From Streblospio benedicti (lineage: Eukaryota > Annelida > Polychaeta > Spionida > Spionidae): a stretch of 64,000 bases of DNA. The stretch is taken from positions 7,462,399 through 7,526,398 of the forward strand of contig CM032669.1 in assembly GCA_019095985.1 (NCBI GenBank), read 5' to 3'. Under the pieces are notes generated by a model. It was given only the letters and a program-made list of their open reading frames with translations. It made no database searches and was not told where the DNA came from. The position numbers were made by a program, and so were the translations under genes. Of the stretch, positions 1-10,162 are shown piece by piece (within the stretch, counting starts at the first letter, position 1; the number at the start of each line of letters is the position of its first letter).

Positions 1-1490
1 ACGCTGAAGTGGCTAAATTCCCATGCCAGGCATCATAGTAGTCATTATTCTATTAAATCTGATTGTACGCTATAGCAGCCGCTGCTGTGATTCCATGAAT
101 TCGCAACAATGAACTTCACTATATTAGAGAAGTAGATCGCTGTCTCAATTTTCTTTTCCTGTCACATCCGGTTGTAGCATTTTTCTGTCTGTCCATTTTG
201 CAATTATATGCATTGGTCTGAATTTCCAGCTGTCTGGCGCCATGGGTGGCTTGTCGTCCATATGGGCCTGTTTGCATTCCCTCGAATGCATTCCACGCCA
301 CGTCCTGTGAGGCCCCCCTGTCAAACTGGCTTCACATCAGAGGCTATCTGTGATGGTGGCATTAATGTGTTTACACCATTAACTGTGACCAGCGGGATGA
401 AGGCCTGTGCCGCCCAGGAGTAGCGTGGTCCTTGACTCGCTGAGTCACAATCAGTAGATGTGCTGACAGTGTAATGCATTAGTCTCGCCACGTGACTCTG
501 ACTGATGTGGTGGGATGCGCCTGAGGCTGTGATGTTGGTCAGTACAGTTGAGATGGAGTTCTGCGCCCAATTGGTACTGTGGTCATGTTGAAATGATGGA
601 ATGTTGTGTTTTAGCAGAGTTTGTAACTTGCTGCTGAATATATAATTTTGTGAAGCCAATTGGTGGTAAATCTATTGTTGAGTTGCTTTTGGTTTATAAA
701 AAATTCTTATGAGTTTTCAAGTGACAGAATACACTATTGTCCGTGGGGAGAAAACTTTGCTCGGCAAATGGACGTAATTTCTGTGCTGATGTGACTGTTA
801 TTGTTGGTAGAAATTGTTGTTTGGTCAAGTCTCTGGTCAGCTGCTGCTTGCTGATTAAGGTGCGATATTGTTGAGAAGTTTGCTGGATGATGCAATTTTG
901 TGTCGCCTGTAGAAGTATTGATTAGCAGTCGATATGGTGTAAAATTTTGTTTGGTCAGTTTCTATTCGAAATTGCCGTTTGCTACAGTTAATTATCGATT
1001 TTAAGTTGTTCCATGTGTGTTGAATTGTCGTCTGTGGGAGCGCAATGTTGTTTATTCAGTGAAGCTGATTGATTGCTTTTTGATGAATTTGTGACATGGA
1101 ATGACACGGTTGTGGTTGCTTTATCAGTTTATGTAGTCACTGGTGTTGGCCGCTTTTTGCTGGCTTTTTGACTGCAGGCAGCCGCGGGTGGGGCTTCACT
1201 TTGAAGATAAGCTGCTGGCGGCTGTGTGATTCTTTTGGGTGAATTACTGTTATTGGGCTGCACTTTGACGTTTTGTAATTTTGAGGGGCAATATTGATTT
1301 CTATTGATTGGTATTAATTCTATTTAAAGATGACTATTGATTAATTAGCATGTGTCGGCGCTGTGTGCAGATTTCTTACCAGTTAGGCGTGTGGGGCACG
1401 GGTTGTTGCATCAAATTTTTGCTGATTTATTCGATTGCTGTTCGTGTATAATGGAATCTTGATTGTGATTACCGCGGCCGGGCTAGTGGA
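1..1490. other. Non-coding stretch, no gene seen
   Basis: No open frame here has protein-like composition, and I see no convincing splice-bounded exon. The plus strand is rich in G and T. It may be flanking or downstream DNA of the minus-strand ORF block that starts at 2305, but nothing in the sequence proves a link. Confidence 0.5.
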
Positions 1491-1745
1491 AAACAGGCGG
1501 CTTTTTGAAGACCAGCGCTTGTGCTGTGAAGCGCTTGAGACGCGCTTTTGTCGCTGAATTTGTGAAGCGGGCGGGTTTCTGGTCGTGGCACCTGTGCTAT
1601 CGCTGGATTGTGAAACAGGCGGCTTTTTTGTTGGTCCGCGCTAGCACCTGTGCTGTCGCTGAATCTGTGAAGCTGGCGGGTTTCTGGTCGCTGGCGCCTG
1701 TGTTATCGCTGGATGGTGAAACAGGCGGCTTTTTGATCGGCCAGC
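1491..1745. repeat. Tandem repeat, about 105-122 bp unit
   Basis: The phrase AAACAGGCGGCTTTTT recurs at about 1491, 1613 and 1719. Between the copies the same order of words recurs (a TGTGCTGTCGCTGAAT-like word, then GGCGGGTTTCTGGTCG, then TATCGCTGGAT). Two to two-and-a-half units are visible. The unit length drifts from 122 to 106, so the units have diverged. The 95-codon frame across them is a by-product of the repeat. Confidence 0.75.
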
Positions 1746-2304
1746 GCCTGTGCTGTGCTGCGATGGTCGGCTCTGTGGGCTGGGAGGGGTGATCGATGGT
1801 AGCTGGTCTTTATTGAGGATGCAGGTCGTATTAGGGCGCCCTGGTTGAAAGTGATGTCACGTGATGGATGCTCGACGTCTGTGTCTACTCTGGGATGATT
1901 GGTGTCTTCTGTTTACACCAGATGTTTGAGCGATGATGAGGGCGCCGTGCAAGGCAGTAGCTTCTCTGGGTAGGAGCTGTGATGACTTTTTGTGGAGCTA
2001 TTTGTAAATAACTTAGGGTCGGCCGTACACTGGAAGCAGACGACATTAATGGCACAATGATTTAATAGGTTGTAAACATACCTGTGTGGTTGCAGTCGTA
2101 TATTGGATATAGTGATAGCTGCTGATTGCTGCACTGGGGTGATTGCTGTCGCTGGTGGACCCCCTGCTGGGTTTCGGCTGCTTACTTGGTGATTTCCCTG
2201 TCTTTGTTGGGTGTTGGCGGCAAATGGGTTGAAATTCTGAAATTGGGGCGCACAGATGGGTGGTGAGGCATCGTCTGATAAGGCGTCTGCAGGACCTCAT
2301 CTAT
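1746..2304. other. No gene seen
   Basis: This is the stretch between the tandem repeat and the end of the minus-strand ORF block. Short frames exist on both strands but show no recognisable motif or splice-bounded exon. Confidence 0.45.
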
Positions 2305-3189
2305 CTACTCCGTCAGCAAGTCATCCGCATCCATCTGGTGATCTTCCTCATCTGAAAATACAAGGGAAGCAGTTCGTGATGACTGCCGGAGCGGCCCCGG
2401 CGATCCTGTTAGGGACCCCTGTCGACTGGATCCCGCTGCTGACAAAGGTGAGTGCATACGTGGTGGGGAAGTCTGCCCCAAGCTCTCTAGAGTCAGCATC
2501 TCATGCCCTACGTTGGGCGACAGCTGCTGTAATCCTCTCCTTGGTGAACGAGCAGCTGCTTCGTGAGCATCCTCGAGGGTGTCGCGTAAGTTATCGAGGT
2601 GACTGTTCAGGCCGCACACTGCACGAAGAGTGCGGGCATCTCCTTCACCTCTGGCGGCATCGTATTCGCCCAGCCGCTCCAACGAGTCCGCGATGGCTCC
2701 AAGTGTTCCTGAAATGGAACGTAAACTGGCAGCATTCCTGTCCTCACGGCGAGCGTACTCCTTTACCTCACCTGCCTGACGTGCTGCGAGCTGCCTCGCT
2801 ATCTGCAACTCCTGATCCTTGGCAGCCATCTTTGTACGCAGTTCAGACACCGCTGCGCTCACGGTGGTATCCATCTCCTGGACTTCGATGTGGGAGGTGG
2901 ATCGCGGCTGCAATCCCACCAAATCCTCTGCCAGGGTCTTTCCGGGTCGCACTCCTGGAATAAAAGGTGCGGCCTCCTGCTCAGCGACCAGGCCGATCTG
3001 ATCGCTGGCCTGCTTGATACAGGCATATATGGCTGCGTATGCGTCGTATTCGGGATCTTCTTGGACTCGGTGATCCACTTCATCCCACGCCTCCACAAAC
3101 TCCCGCTGCTGTGTCTTCAGAGCATTGGCAACCTGTGTCCATGCCTGCTCTAGGGCTTTCCAGTCGACGGCCGCATAGCCGGGAGCCAA
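2305..3189 (-). CDS. Unrecognised open frame with helical, coiled-coil-like central part
   Basis: This is a 294-codon minus-strand frame with clear protein-like composition and high GC, unlike the AT-rich surroundings. The N-terminal half is charged and helical (heptad-like runs such as TQQREFVEAWDEVDHRV and RTKMAAKDQELQIARQLAAR). The C-terminal third is Ser/Pro/Gly-rich and ends in an acidic tail (FSDEEDHQMDADDLLTE). I do not recognise the family. It is the last of four minus-strand frames between 6014 and 2305, and the order of the block recalls a Gag- or ORF1-like region of a retroelement. No reverse transcriptase, integrase or long terminal repeat is visible nearby. An unusual host gene is the alternative. 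The listed start is only where the frame opens. Confidence 0.5.
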   Translation of the reverse strand: MAPGYAAVDWKALEQAWTQVANALKTQQREFVEAWDEVDHRVQEDPEYDAYAAIYACIKQASDQIGLVAEQEAAPFIPGVRPGKTLAEDLVGLQPRSTSHIEVQEMDTTVSAAVSELRTKMAAKDQELQIARQLAARQAGEVKEYARREDRNAASLRSISGTLGAIADSLERLGEYDAARGEGDARTLRAVCGLNSHLDNLRDTLEDAHEAAARSPRRGLQQLSPNVGHEMLTLESLGQTSPPRMHSPLSAAGSSRQGSLTGSPGPLRQSSRTASLVFSDEEDHQMDADDLLTE

Positions 3190-3273
3190 TCCTCGTGAAG
3201 CTCACAACACTTCGTTCCTGCTTGGAGTATGACGCAGTTTCAGCTTCCCGTTGGGAACGTTGTAGTCTGCACC

Positions 3274-3843
3274 TCAGCGAAGTGGCTCCAGTGCCTCTTC
3301 CAGCTCAGTGATCCGGCCGTGTGCCTGGGTCAGCTCGTCCTGTAGTGTGGGAACCTGAGTCCCCAACTCCTGGTTGGCGTCCGTCAGCTGGGACACACAC
3401 GTGTGTAGCTCGTCCACCTCCTCCGTCAGGGACTTGACCTGCTTCTCAGCATCATTCCGCTGGAACTTGTACTTCCGGGCTGCCGCTCTGCTGTTCAGCT
3501 CATCTGCTACCAGCGCTTCCCGCTCGTGCGTCCATCTCTCGACAGCGGACTGACGCTCAGTGAGGGTCCTGGAATGCTGTGCCCATAGACTGCGGAGCTC
3601 ATTCTCCGCATGCACAGCTCGATCCTGCCACTCCGTTGTGGTCTCCCGGAGCTCGTCGACCAGGCTTCCTGTGCCTGCAAGTCTCTTCTGAGTCTTCCTC
3701 GCTCCCGGGGGACTCCTTGAGTGTGAATCCGGTCGATTCCTTTTCCCTAAACGTGGTTGGTGTCTCCGTGGTCCCAACGACTCCACTGCGTGTGCCACTG
3801 CGGCGGCGATGTCGGCGGTTGACTCGGGGGTAGCCACGGCCAC
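3274..3843 (-). CDS. Unrecognised coiled-coil open frame
   Basis: This 189-codon minus-strand frame has a basic, Arg/Pro-rich N-terminal 55 residues followed by a long predicted coiled coil. The coil has continuous heptad-like Leu/Ala/Val spacing with many Glu, Arg and Gln (for example SLTEEVDELHTCVSQL and DELTQAHGRITELEEAL). Such a protein would self-associate. It shares the high GC and orientation of the neighbouring frames at 2305-3189 and 3853-4635 and probably belongs to the same ancestral unit. No catalytic motif is visible, and I cannot name the family. Confidence 0.5.
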   Translation of the reverse strand: MAVATPESTADIAAAVAHAVESLGPRRHQPRLGKRNRPDSHSRSPPGARKTQKRLAGTGSLVDELRETTTEWQDRAVHAENELRSLWAQHSRTLTERQSAVERWTHEREALVADELNSRAAARKYKFQRNDAEKQVKSLTEEVDELHTCVSQLTDANQELGTQVPTLQDELTQAHGRITELEEALEPLR

Positions 3844-3852
3844 ATCCCCAGG

Positions 3853-4635
3853 TTAGGCTGACGAACTGGTCACTGTAGCCATCGCAGTGGACGTAGGCCT
3901 CCTCCGTCGTGTGAGCAGGTCGTAGGTGGGTGTCAGCCAGGGTGTCGTCTCTGCTGCCTTTGATTTCGGACGCTGTCCCAACACTGCTAATATGGCGTTC
4001 CGTGGTGGTGGTTCCATGGGTAGCGGTCGTACCGCTCCAGGGAGGCGCTTGGGACCCATCCTGTTGGTGGATCCGCCTCCCGTCTTGGGTCCTGTTCCCG
4101 TGGTCGTCGTACCTGCGGTTGACTTCGCGGTGGCACTGTATCCTTCCTTGAGCGGTGCGGGTGCATTTAAGTAAGACTCGAGCTTCACAGTCCACGAAAT
4201 CCAGGTGGTCTTACATTGCTCCAGCCACTGGATGTGGTCTTTACTCCACTTCTGCGCCTTGTAGTTGAACTGTTTGAGGTGAGAGCCCACAAGTGCTCGG
4301 GTGAGCATACTGTGGGAAAACCATCGACGACGTCCCAGGATGCGGAGAATACGGATGCGCTGATCGTAGAGCTGCATGCGCTCGCGCACAGTGTACTGAG
4401 CAACGGTGCTCAGATCCGAAAACTCCACCCCGCCGAGATTGACGTATCCTGCTGGTCGATCGTTCTGTCGTCCACGGTGATTCCTCTGACGTCCGGCTGC
4501 TTCCCTGGCGACGTCCGGCCTCTGTTTCCGGAGTAGATGATCCGCCGCATCTGAAACTGAAGGAAAAGTCCGGTCCTTACACTGTGACGATGGCCCCATG
4601 TTCAACACGGTGCTCACGCCTATGTGAAAATGCAC
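3853..4635 (-). CDS. Unrecognised basic open frame
   Basis: This 260-codon minus-strand frame encodes a strongly basic protein. A central segment with Trp and hydrophobic helices (residues about 65-135; words such as RRRWFSHSMLTRALVGSH and WSKDHIQWLEQCKTTWISW) is followed by a Thr/Gly/Pro-rich, low-complexity tail. Helical domain plus basic linker is a layout seen in many nucleic-acid-binding and Gag-like proteins, but no zinc knuckle or other diagnostic motif is present. Its upstream edge lies exactly at the 17-bp duplication around 4622-4638 that flanks an insertion, so the frame may have been cut there. Confidence 0.45.
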   Translation of the reverse strand: MHFHIGVSTVLNMGPSSQCKDRTFPSVSDAADHLLRKQRPDVAREAAGRQRNHRGRQNDRPAGYVNLGGVEFSDLSTVAQYTVRERMQLYDQRIRILRILGRRRWFSHSMLTRALVGSHLKQFNYKAQKWSKDHIQWLEQCKTTWISWTVKLESYLNAPAPLKEGYSATAKSTAGTTTTGTGPKTGGGSTNRMGPKRLPGAVRPLPMEPPPRNAILAVLGQRPKSKAAETTPWLTPTYDLLTRRRRPTSTAMATVTSSSA

Positions 4636-4983
4636 CCAGTGCTCGCCGCTGCCTTAGTCATCCATGAACTTTTAAAATTAATCAGCATTTTATTGGGCAA
4701 AATACACTGAAATCATATAATATTGGCGGCCATATTGGAAATGGGAGATCATAGTCGAAAACAATGGACACTAAAAATGTACCCTAGGATCTTTCTATGA
4801 ATCCGCCGCAGAAAAATTATGCAAGAAAAATTGATTTTATATGTATTTTAACGGAAAAGTGGCCGGTCCTTAGGTGCAAGTGGAATGCAGAAATGCCAAC
4901 CACCCTATTTCTACTCCAAAGGGGTCCCTTTAACTAAAAAACATGGTTGGCAGGTGTGACTATTCCATGTGAAAATGCACCCA
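4622..4983. mobile_element. 328-bp insertion flanked by 17-bp direct repeats
   Basis: The 17-mer ATGTGAAAATGCACCCA occurs at 4622-4638 and again at 4967-4983. The 328 bases between (4639-4966) are AT-rich, unlike the GC-rich coding-like sequence on both sides. This is the pattern of a short non-autonomous element that duplicated its target on entry into the minus-strand ORF block. A 17-bp duplication fits an LINE-mobilised (SINE-like) insertion better than most cut-and-paste transposons. I see no clear terminal inverted repeat or poly(A) tail. Confidence 0.65.
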
Positions 4984-5090
4984 CAATTTGGATTTTAGCC
5001 CCCTGTCTATCTAGTCCCTTGTGCCCTCGATCCTTGAATTTTGTGGCATTCGCTGGCCCGCATACGACCAGTGGATCCAGTTTGGTGTGA

Positions 5091-6014
5091 TCATCTGCCA
5101 AGCGTGGCAGTCTGCCCGTGGATCCGAGTAACATCGCTTGAGGTTGGGGTAGAGCCAGACGAGAGGGCGCATCCAACGCGGCCCTTCACTGGACACCGCA
5201 GTCCAGCCTCCAGAAAAGCAGTGAACAGATCCGTCAGTCCCTGCTGTGTCACCTCGAGATGGGGTAGCCTTGTGACCGGAACTGTCACCTCAGGATGCAA
5301 CCTCGGCCATTGTCGGTGACCCAAATTGGGTACCATCAGCCTTACGTTGTCCCATCTGTTGGCCTCCTCCCCCTCTTTGCTCCGTCGATCCGTTGGACCC
5401 CGCTGGGCCCAGTTCACACGCTCCGCACCTGGTGGGGCCATGTCCGTCCGCAACTCGTACGAGTGTTGCAGCATGCCCGTTACCTCATCGGCGAGGTAAA
5501 TCACTGCCTCCGGGGGTTGTCCCTTCAAAAATTGCTCCGGGTGCATAAACCGCCGTCGCTCATCATCCGTCACGGGCTGCTTCCGGGTCCCTTGCTGACT
5601 GACCGTCTCGCTGCCAGTCACGGCCCGTTCCTCCGTTTCGGACACACTCCCGTCCGACTCCACGTGTGAGGCGGACGCCTCGGTCTCTCGATCACTCGAA
5701 ATGTCGTGTCCGCCGTCCCAATGCTCCGAAAACCCCTCCTGATCTCGCAGATCACCCTCCATGGGCTCCTCCTCGCCCATGCCCTCCGTGGCGTTAGCGG
5801 GGACAGTCTGCGAGCTGTCCCCTTCCATTTGATGGCCCTCCGAGACCACGGTCACGTGCTGCTGCGCCGTGACCTCCTCCTGCACAGCAACAAACTGCGC
5901 TCCTGTGTGCTGCTCCTGCTGCTCTGTGTTTAGCGCCCCAGGGGATGCTGAGGACACAGGGACGAGCTGCTGCCCGCCCTGTGCCTCTCCTGTGTCGGGC
6001 GCTTGCTCTGCCAT
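5091..6014 (-). CDS. Unrecognised acidic open frame, first of the minus-strand block
   Basis: This 307-codon minus-strand frame opens at an ATG in good context (GCCAGCATGG). Residues 1-150 are acidic and low-complexity, rich in Glu, Gln, Thr and Ser, and probably disordered. From about residue 155 the sequence looks folded (words such as RRRFMHPEQFLKGQPPEAVI and GLTDLFTAFLEAGL). I cannot assign a family. Orientation, GC content and spacing tie it to the three frames at 2305-4635. The set could be a Gag/ORF1-like region of an unclassified, now broken retroelement, or exons of a host gene. The real C-terminus is uncertain. Confidence 0.5.
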   Translation of the reverse strand: MAEQAPDTGEAQGGQQLVPVSSASPGALNTEQQEQHTGAQFVAVQEEVTAQQHVTVVSEGHQMEGDSSQTVPANATEGMGEEEPMEGDLRDQEGFSEHWDGGHDISSDRETEASASHVESDGSVSETEERAVTGSETVSQQGTRKQPVTDDERRRFMHPEQFLKGQPPEAVIYLADEVTGMLQHSYELRTDMAPPGAERVNWAQRGPTDRRSKEGEEANRWDNVRLMVPNLGHRQWPRLHPEVTVPVTRLPHLEVTQQGLTDLFTAFLEAGLRCPVKGRVGCALSSGSTPTSSDVTRIHGQTATLGR

Positions 6015-6399
6015 GCTGGCATCACAGCAACCCTCCTCTCAACTATTGCTTCCAACCTTGAAACAAACCTTATTTTCCAGGCCAGACAGCCTTGTAATTC
6101 CCACCACAGCGATGAGTAGATGGTCCTCTGCTTACTCAGAAGTATCTGGATCCCGCTATCAGCCTCAAACACCTAAAACAATCCAAAAAGACAAATTAGC
6201 ACTATCACGCAGACACGTGCTACCTTTCCAATAAATTATTGATAAGTGAACAGTCTCAACAGTACTGTATACTTTTTCCGCGCTATTGCCGCTCTGGTTC
6301 ACATGCTCCAATCACAGGCCATCATTCCTGTAATCCGTTTCAGTATCTGCACCCACGTGGTCCAATTTCAACTCATAACAAAGCCCGGCCTTGCAATTA

Positions 6400-6640
6400 G
6401 TGTTCCAAAGGTCACCAAATGCAACACGGGCCGCCCGTAATCACACTGGTCCGCCCGGTTTACCGACTTTCACGTGATACAAGTTCTTTGTTCTGACTAC
6501 TGCATGCTGACCTCGCTAATTGCCCCCGTTAAGGTTGTTTCACTCCGAATGCGGACTTTAACCGTGTATAGGTATATTTGACCCTGCTGATTGCCAATAC
6601 GGGTGCCCATTACATAAGGCCCCTTGTTTACTTCGTTACG
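6400..6640. other. No gene seen, upstream side of the minus-strand block
   Basis: This is the stretch 5' of the minus-strand ORF at 6014. It is GC-moderate and contains repeated Pro/Arg-coding-like words without a stable frame. It could contain a promoter, but no TATA or initiator stands out. Confidence 0.35.
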
Positions 6641-6790
6641 CATCACGGGACACATCACGGAACACATCACGACACATCACAGAACACATTACGATCCCCT
6701 GTTACGTTGTGCATCACGGGACCCCCTTATGGGGCACATCACGGGATACATCCCGGGTCTGTTCCTGTGCTCACATCACAGGTCTTCCTT
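6640..6790. repeat. Degenerate minisatellite (ACACATCACGG)n
   Basis: The words ACATCACGG, CACATCACGAC and GCATCACGGG recur irregularly about ten times with an 11-14 bp period. The frames across it (residues like THHGTHHGTHHDT) are by-products. Confidence 0.75.
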
Positions 6791-6799
6791 TAACTGTCT

Positions 6800-7980
6800 T
6801 GCCACTGCTGTAGCTATCCGGGTATTGCTGTCCTGTCCTGAATCGACTTCCTTCCCTTCCCCCCCAAGTTTATTATGTCTAGTACTGACCGGACAGCGAT
6901 TTGGTTAAAATATACTAGTAGATCATAGGATATAATGAAATACTTCTATATTATATACGATTGTGAAGACAACGCCCCCCCCCCCCCCCACACACACTTA
7001 TAAAATCAAAAATTCGCCTCCTCGCTTTTTTGGCTGCAAAATTTCATCTTTGTTTTAAAAAATGGTACTTCTTGCCATTGGAGTAATGTTCGTAATGATT
7101 CACCATGGCTGTTTTGTATTTTCATATACATATGTATTCTATTGTGTTGTTTTTTTAACACAGTGTGCGTGGATCAATTTCGATAGGGCTGTCAAACTAC
7201 CGTGTATCCCACTGATTCATCACACCTGCTGTATAAAATTTAATTCAGATACTCACTAAGCGGTCCTCATATTCTCGAAGACAGTCTTCTTGATGAGCTT
7301 GCTGCAGACGAGCATGAAGTCTTGTAAACATGGCGATAGTGTAAAGCGTAAATACGATAGCGTAAATGTCTGTAAAGCAAACGAAGATGTGTCAATAGAT
7401 TATTAATTTTAAACTTTTCATTTTCTACATAATTATTTATGTTGCATTTTTGTGCTTCCTACATTCACAGTCATAAATCACAATATTTCCCAGTCAGAAG
7501 CTCGGTCTACTAAAAAGCTCAGAGTTCACGACTGGCAAATATGACTGGGAATACCCATTCAAGTGAATTTACCAAATGTTCATATTTTCAAGTTTGAAAA
7601 TAGCACGTGAACACCCATTTGGCACTTATATCCAACACACTCCTGACGTAAACATATTTTTAATAAACTTCCGGTTTTCTTTCCTCCGAAGAAATAATCT
7701 TACCATATTTATGTCAAATAGGAAGAAATACCAAAATTCCCCTTCTTTTGATTACATTTAGTGTTTTTACCTGTAAAACTAGAAATAAACATTTTTATAA
7801 ACAAAATAATCATTTTTGGCTGAAACTTAAGATGTTAGCAGACTTAAAATTCTCTGCATTGTTCTATATACATATTTATTGATTAAAAACTATAAGTTTA
7901 AAGAAGCAAGTCCTGTGAATCCAACATAAATTGAAAGTTAACTTCAAAAGAATCCTTCCAACAATGCAGTTAAAACTTGA
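6800..7980. other. AT-rich intergenic DNA with a poly(C) run
   Basis: No gene is supported here. A C-run lies at about 6976-6990, followed by a short CA repeat. The remaining short frames are hydrophobic, AT-driven products without motifs. Confidence 0.5.
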
Positions 7981-7986
7981 ATTGTA

Positions 7987-8640
7987 ATGGCTTGCCTTGA
8001 AAGGCAGCAGAATGTTAGACCTTCCTTTGATCTAGTGAGTCAAGACCATTATGATGCAAAATGGAACAAGGTAAACAGTAAGATCACTAACCATAATGCT
8101 TTTTGCCAAGCTGTGATTTGTGTTAACAATAGGGAAATTTCTAAGCATCCCTATGTCAAAGGGATACAACAAATCATTTAGCTTGTTGCAATCCAGTGGA
8201 TACAGCTCATTGAGGCCAAAATTGAGTACCCCCAAGCTGCATATGAAAAAACTGATTCAAGACAAATCCATTTTTGCCTTTCTCATTTAGCAGCTATCTG
8301 TTGATCCACGGCTTTTCAAGCCTAACAAAATGACATCTGAGCAGAAAACCAAGCACTTGAATTCATTACAGACAAAAAATCCAACATTTATGGCCCCAAA
8401 ATGCATGAACTCGTATCCACCATCTTTTTCAAAACTGAAACCAATGATCCAGTAGCATGGTGGAGGGCCTTTCCACGCTTGATGAGTTTCAGAAGGATTT
8501 GTTGAATTTATGGAAACACTGTGCATAAACTGCCTCATCTGCTTATGAAAGACTGCTTCAATTTGAATAAACAAATTGAGAAACAGGTTGGGAGTAGACA
8601 CAGCATCCAAACTTGTTTTTGTTATAGAATGTTGCGAGGT
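7987..8640 (+). pseudogene. Degenerate coding remnant, possibly hAT transposase C-terminus
   Basis: Starting at an ATG, a 64-codon plus-strand frame continues as coding-like sequence through several stops and shifts. Near 8440-8490 the text reads DPVAWWRAFPRLMSF. This resembles the hAT dimerisation region (consensus idea: D-P-x-x-W-W followed by F/Y-P-x-L), although the spacing between WW and FP is shorter than usual. Poly(A)-like signals (AATAAAAG) follow at about 8808. No terminal inverted repeats were found. The call rests on one short motif. Confidence 0.25.
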
Positions 8641-8959
8641 AATAAAAGAACTTAAGATTATTGATGATTTGTATTATTATAAATGATGCTTAATGCATTT
8701 AAACTGTATGCTGAATATTGTAACTTATCTTTTATAACTTTTTAACTGTAATATGTAATGAATGCTGTATCAATATAACAATGCATGTAACAATTGAATG
8801 TTTCATGAATAAAAGTTGATAAAATTTGAATTAATGTTGTGTTTATTTCTTTCAATAGGGGTTTTAGTTATTAAAATATTTTTAGCAATGAAAGACTCTT
8901 ATTACTTAAGACATTCATAATAATTCAAATGTACATAACACATGATTTACTGATACATT

Positions 8960-9095
8960 CATTTGGACCAGACACCAAACTTCCATTTCTTCCACCAAAC
9001 TTCCATTTCTTCCGGGAAGAAACTATTTCTTACAGTTTTTTCCGCATTTCTTCCGCCGTCCCGGAAGAAATAGCAAACTTCCGGAAGTTTGCCAA
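8960..9095. repeat. TTCC/GGAA-rich palindromic cluster
   Basis: The phrase CCAAACTTCCATTTCTTCC is duplicated in tandem at about 8975-9011. It is followed by inverted GGAAGAAA/TTTCTTCC words. A perfect 20-bp palindrome, GCAAACTTCCGGAAGTTTGC, lies at 9073-9092. Several GGAA cores sit close together, which could bind ETS-type factors, but this may simply be a repeat. Confidence 0.6.
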
Positions 9096-9114
9096 CCCTG
9101 TTAATAAATGTACA

Positions 9115-10041
9115 TGAGACCACGTATAGGTCGAACCCTCATATAAGTCGAACCCTTTGTTTTGGCCCCAAAATTGGGAATTTTAAGAAAAATTGAAGAA
9201 AATCTGAAAACATTTTTCTCACCTCGTTCGAGCAAAAACAAGACCACGTGAAAATCACGAACCGCGAATAATATTGTTTCCACGACTAGGCGGCTGGTCA
9301 ATTACACTTTGATCTAGTCTGTTTGCTTTACCCAGACAGAGGTGGAATTAGTTACACAATCAAGCCGGTTAACTGTGGGAGATAAACCTCAAGGCCTTTG
9401 ACCACCCTGCCCTGTGCATTTGACCTAAATTGGCCGAGGCTTTGTTATGCAATCTGCAGTCACCTTCACTGACTGAATATACACGATGATGTAATGGCAC
9501 TAACATGTTTGGCTTAACTCCAGCCTACATTAGCAACTTCTGAACTTACAGGGGGCAGTGACTATGTAAACATTAAACCTCCCTTACTATCTCAAATTAA
9601 TTATTTCCCTGGCAGACTTTTATTTACTTTCCTCTGCGTGATATCATTGTCATTGCTGGAAATTTGCCGACAAGTCTAATCACAACGGACACGTACTTTC
9701 CCCGGCAAGTGCATCCGCTAAATGGTTCGTTTGCTTAGCACAACAGACTAGTAATGTTGTTTGAAAAGTTTCTTAGCAATTTTCTTGAAACATTCTTTAC
9801 AGAAGTATATTTGCATGCTTATACACTCAATTTAATTGATAATATATACTTTCTAAAGTACTAGTAAATATTGTATGGGTGATATTACGCCTATAGGATG
9901 CCATTCGGGTTAGTACAGATCGGTCTTGGTTTGACAGTGTGACATGCGTGATTGTCAAAAATTGATAACCCTGCTATAAGTCGAATGCCCTCTCTGAAAT
10001 GGATTTTTAGGCACTAAAAATTTGACCTATACGTGGTCTCA
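9115..10041. mobile_element. Non-autonomous DNA transposon with 18-bp perfect terminal inverted repeats
   Basis: The left end TGAGACCACGTATAGGTC (9115-9132) is exactly the reverse complement of the right end (10024-10041). Beyond the perfect 18 bp, both ends carry further related words (ATAAGTCGAACCC on the left; the inverted form with ATAAGTCGAATGCCC near 9976). The interior (about 890 bp) has no transposase frame, so this is a MITE-like deletion derivative. The ATAAGTCGAA style of terminus recalls pogo/Tigger-type elements. No TA or other clear target duplication flanks it (GTACA left, GATGC right), so the superfamily is open. Its right end abuts the start of the segmental duplication at 10045. 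Confidence 0.8.
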
Positions 10042-10162
10042 GATGCACTTCTCCTTTAGGTGGTCTCTCTGGCCATTTTGTAGCCCCAAATTTTCTTCTG
10101 CATTTAGAGTGCACTGTTCGCAAAGCCAACACCCAAAATCAGGGGAGTTCTCATTGTTGTTC

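Noticed and set aside
1505-1792. 95-codon Cys/Trp-containing frame
   Set aside because: Lies wholly inside a tandem repeat of about 120 bp and has no motif.
6578-6908. His/Thr-rich frames (THHGTHHGTHHDT)
   Set aside because: By-product of the ACACATCACGG minisatellite.
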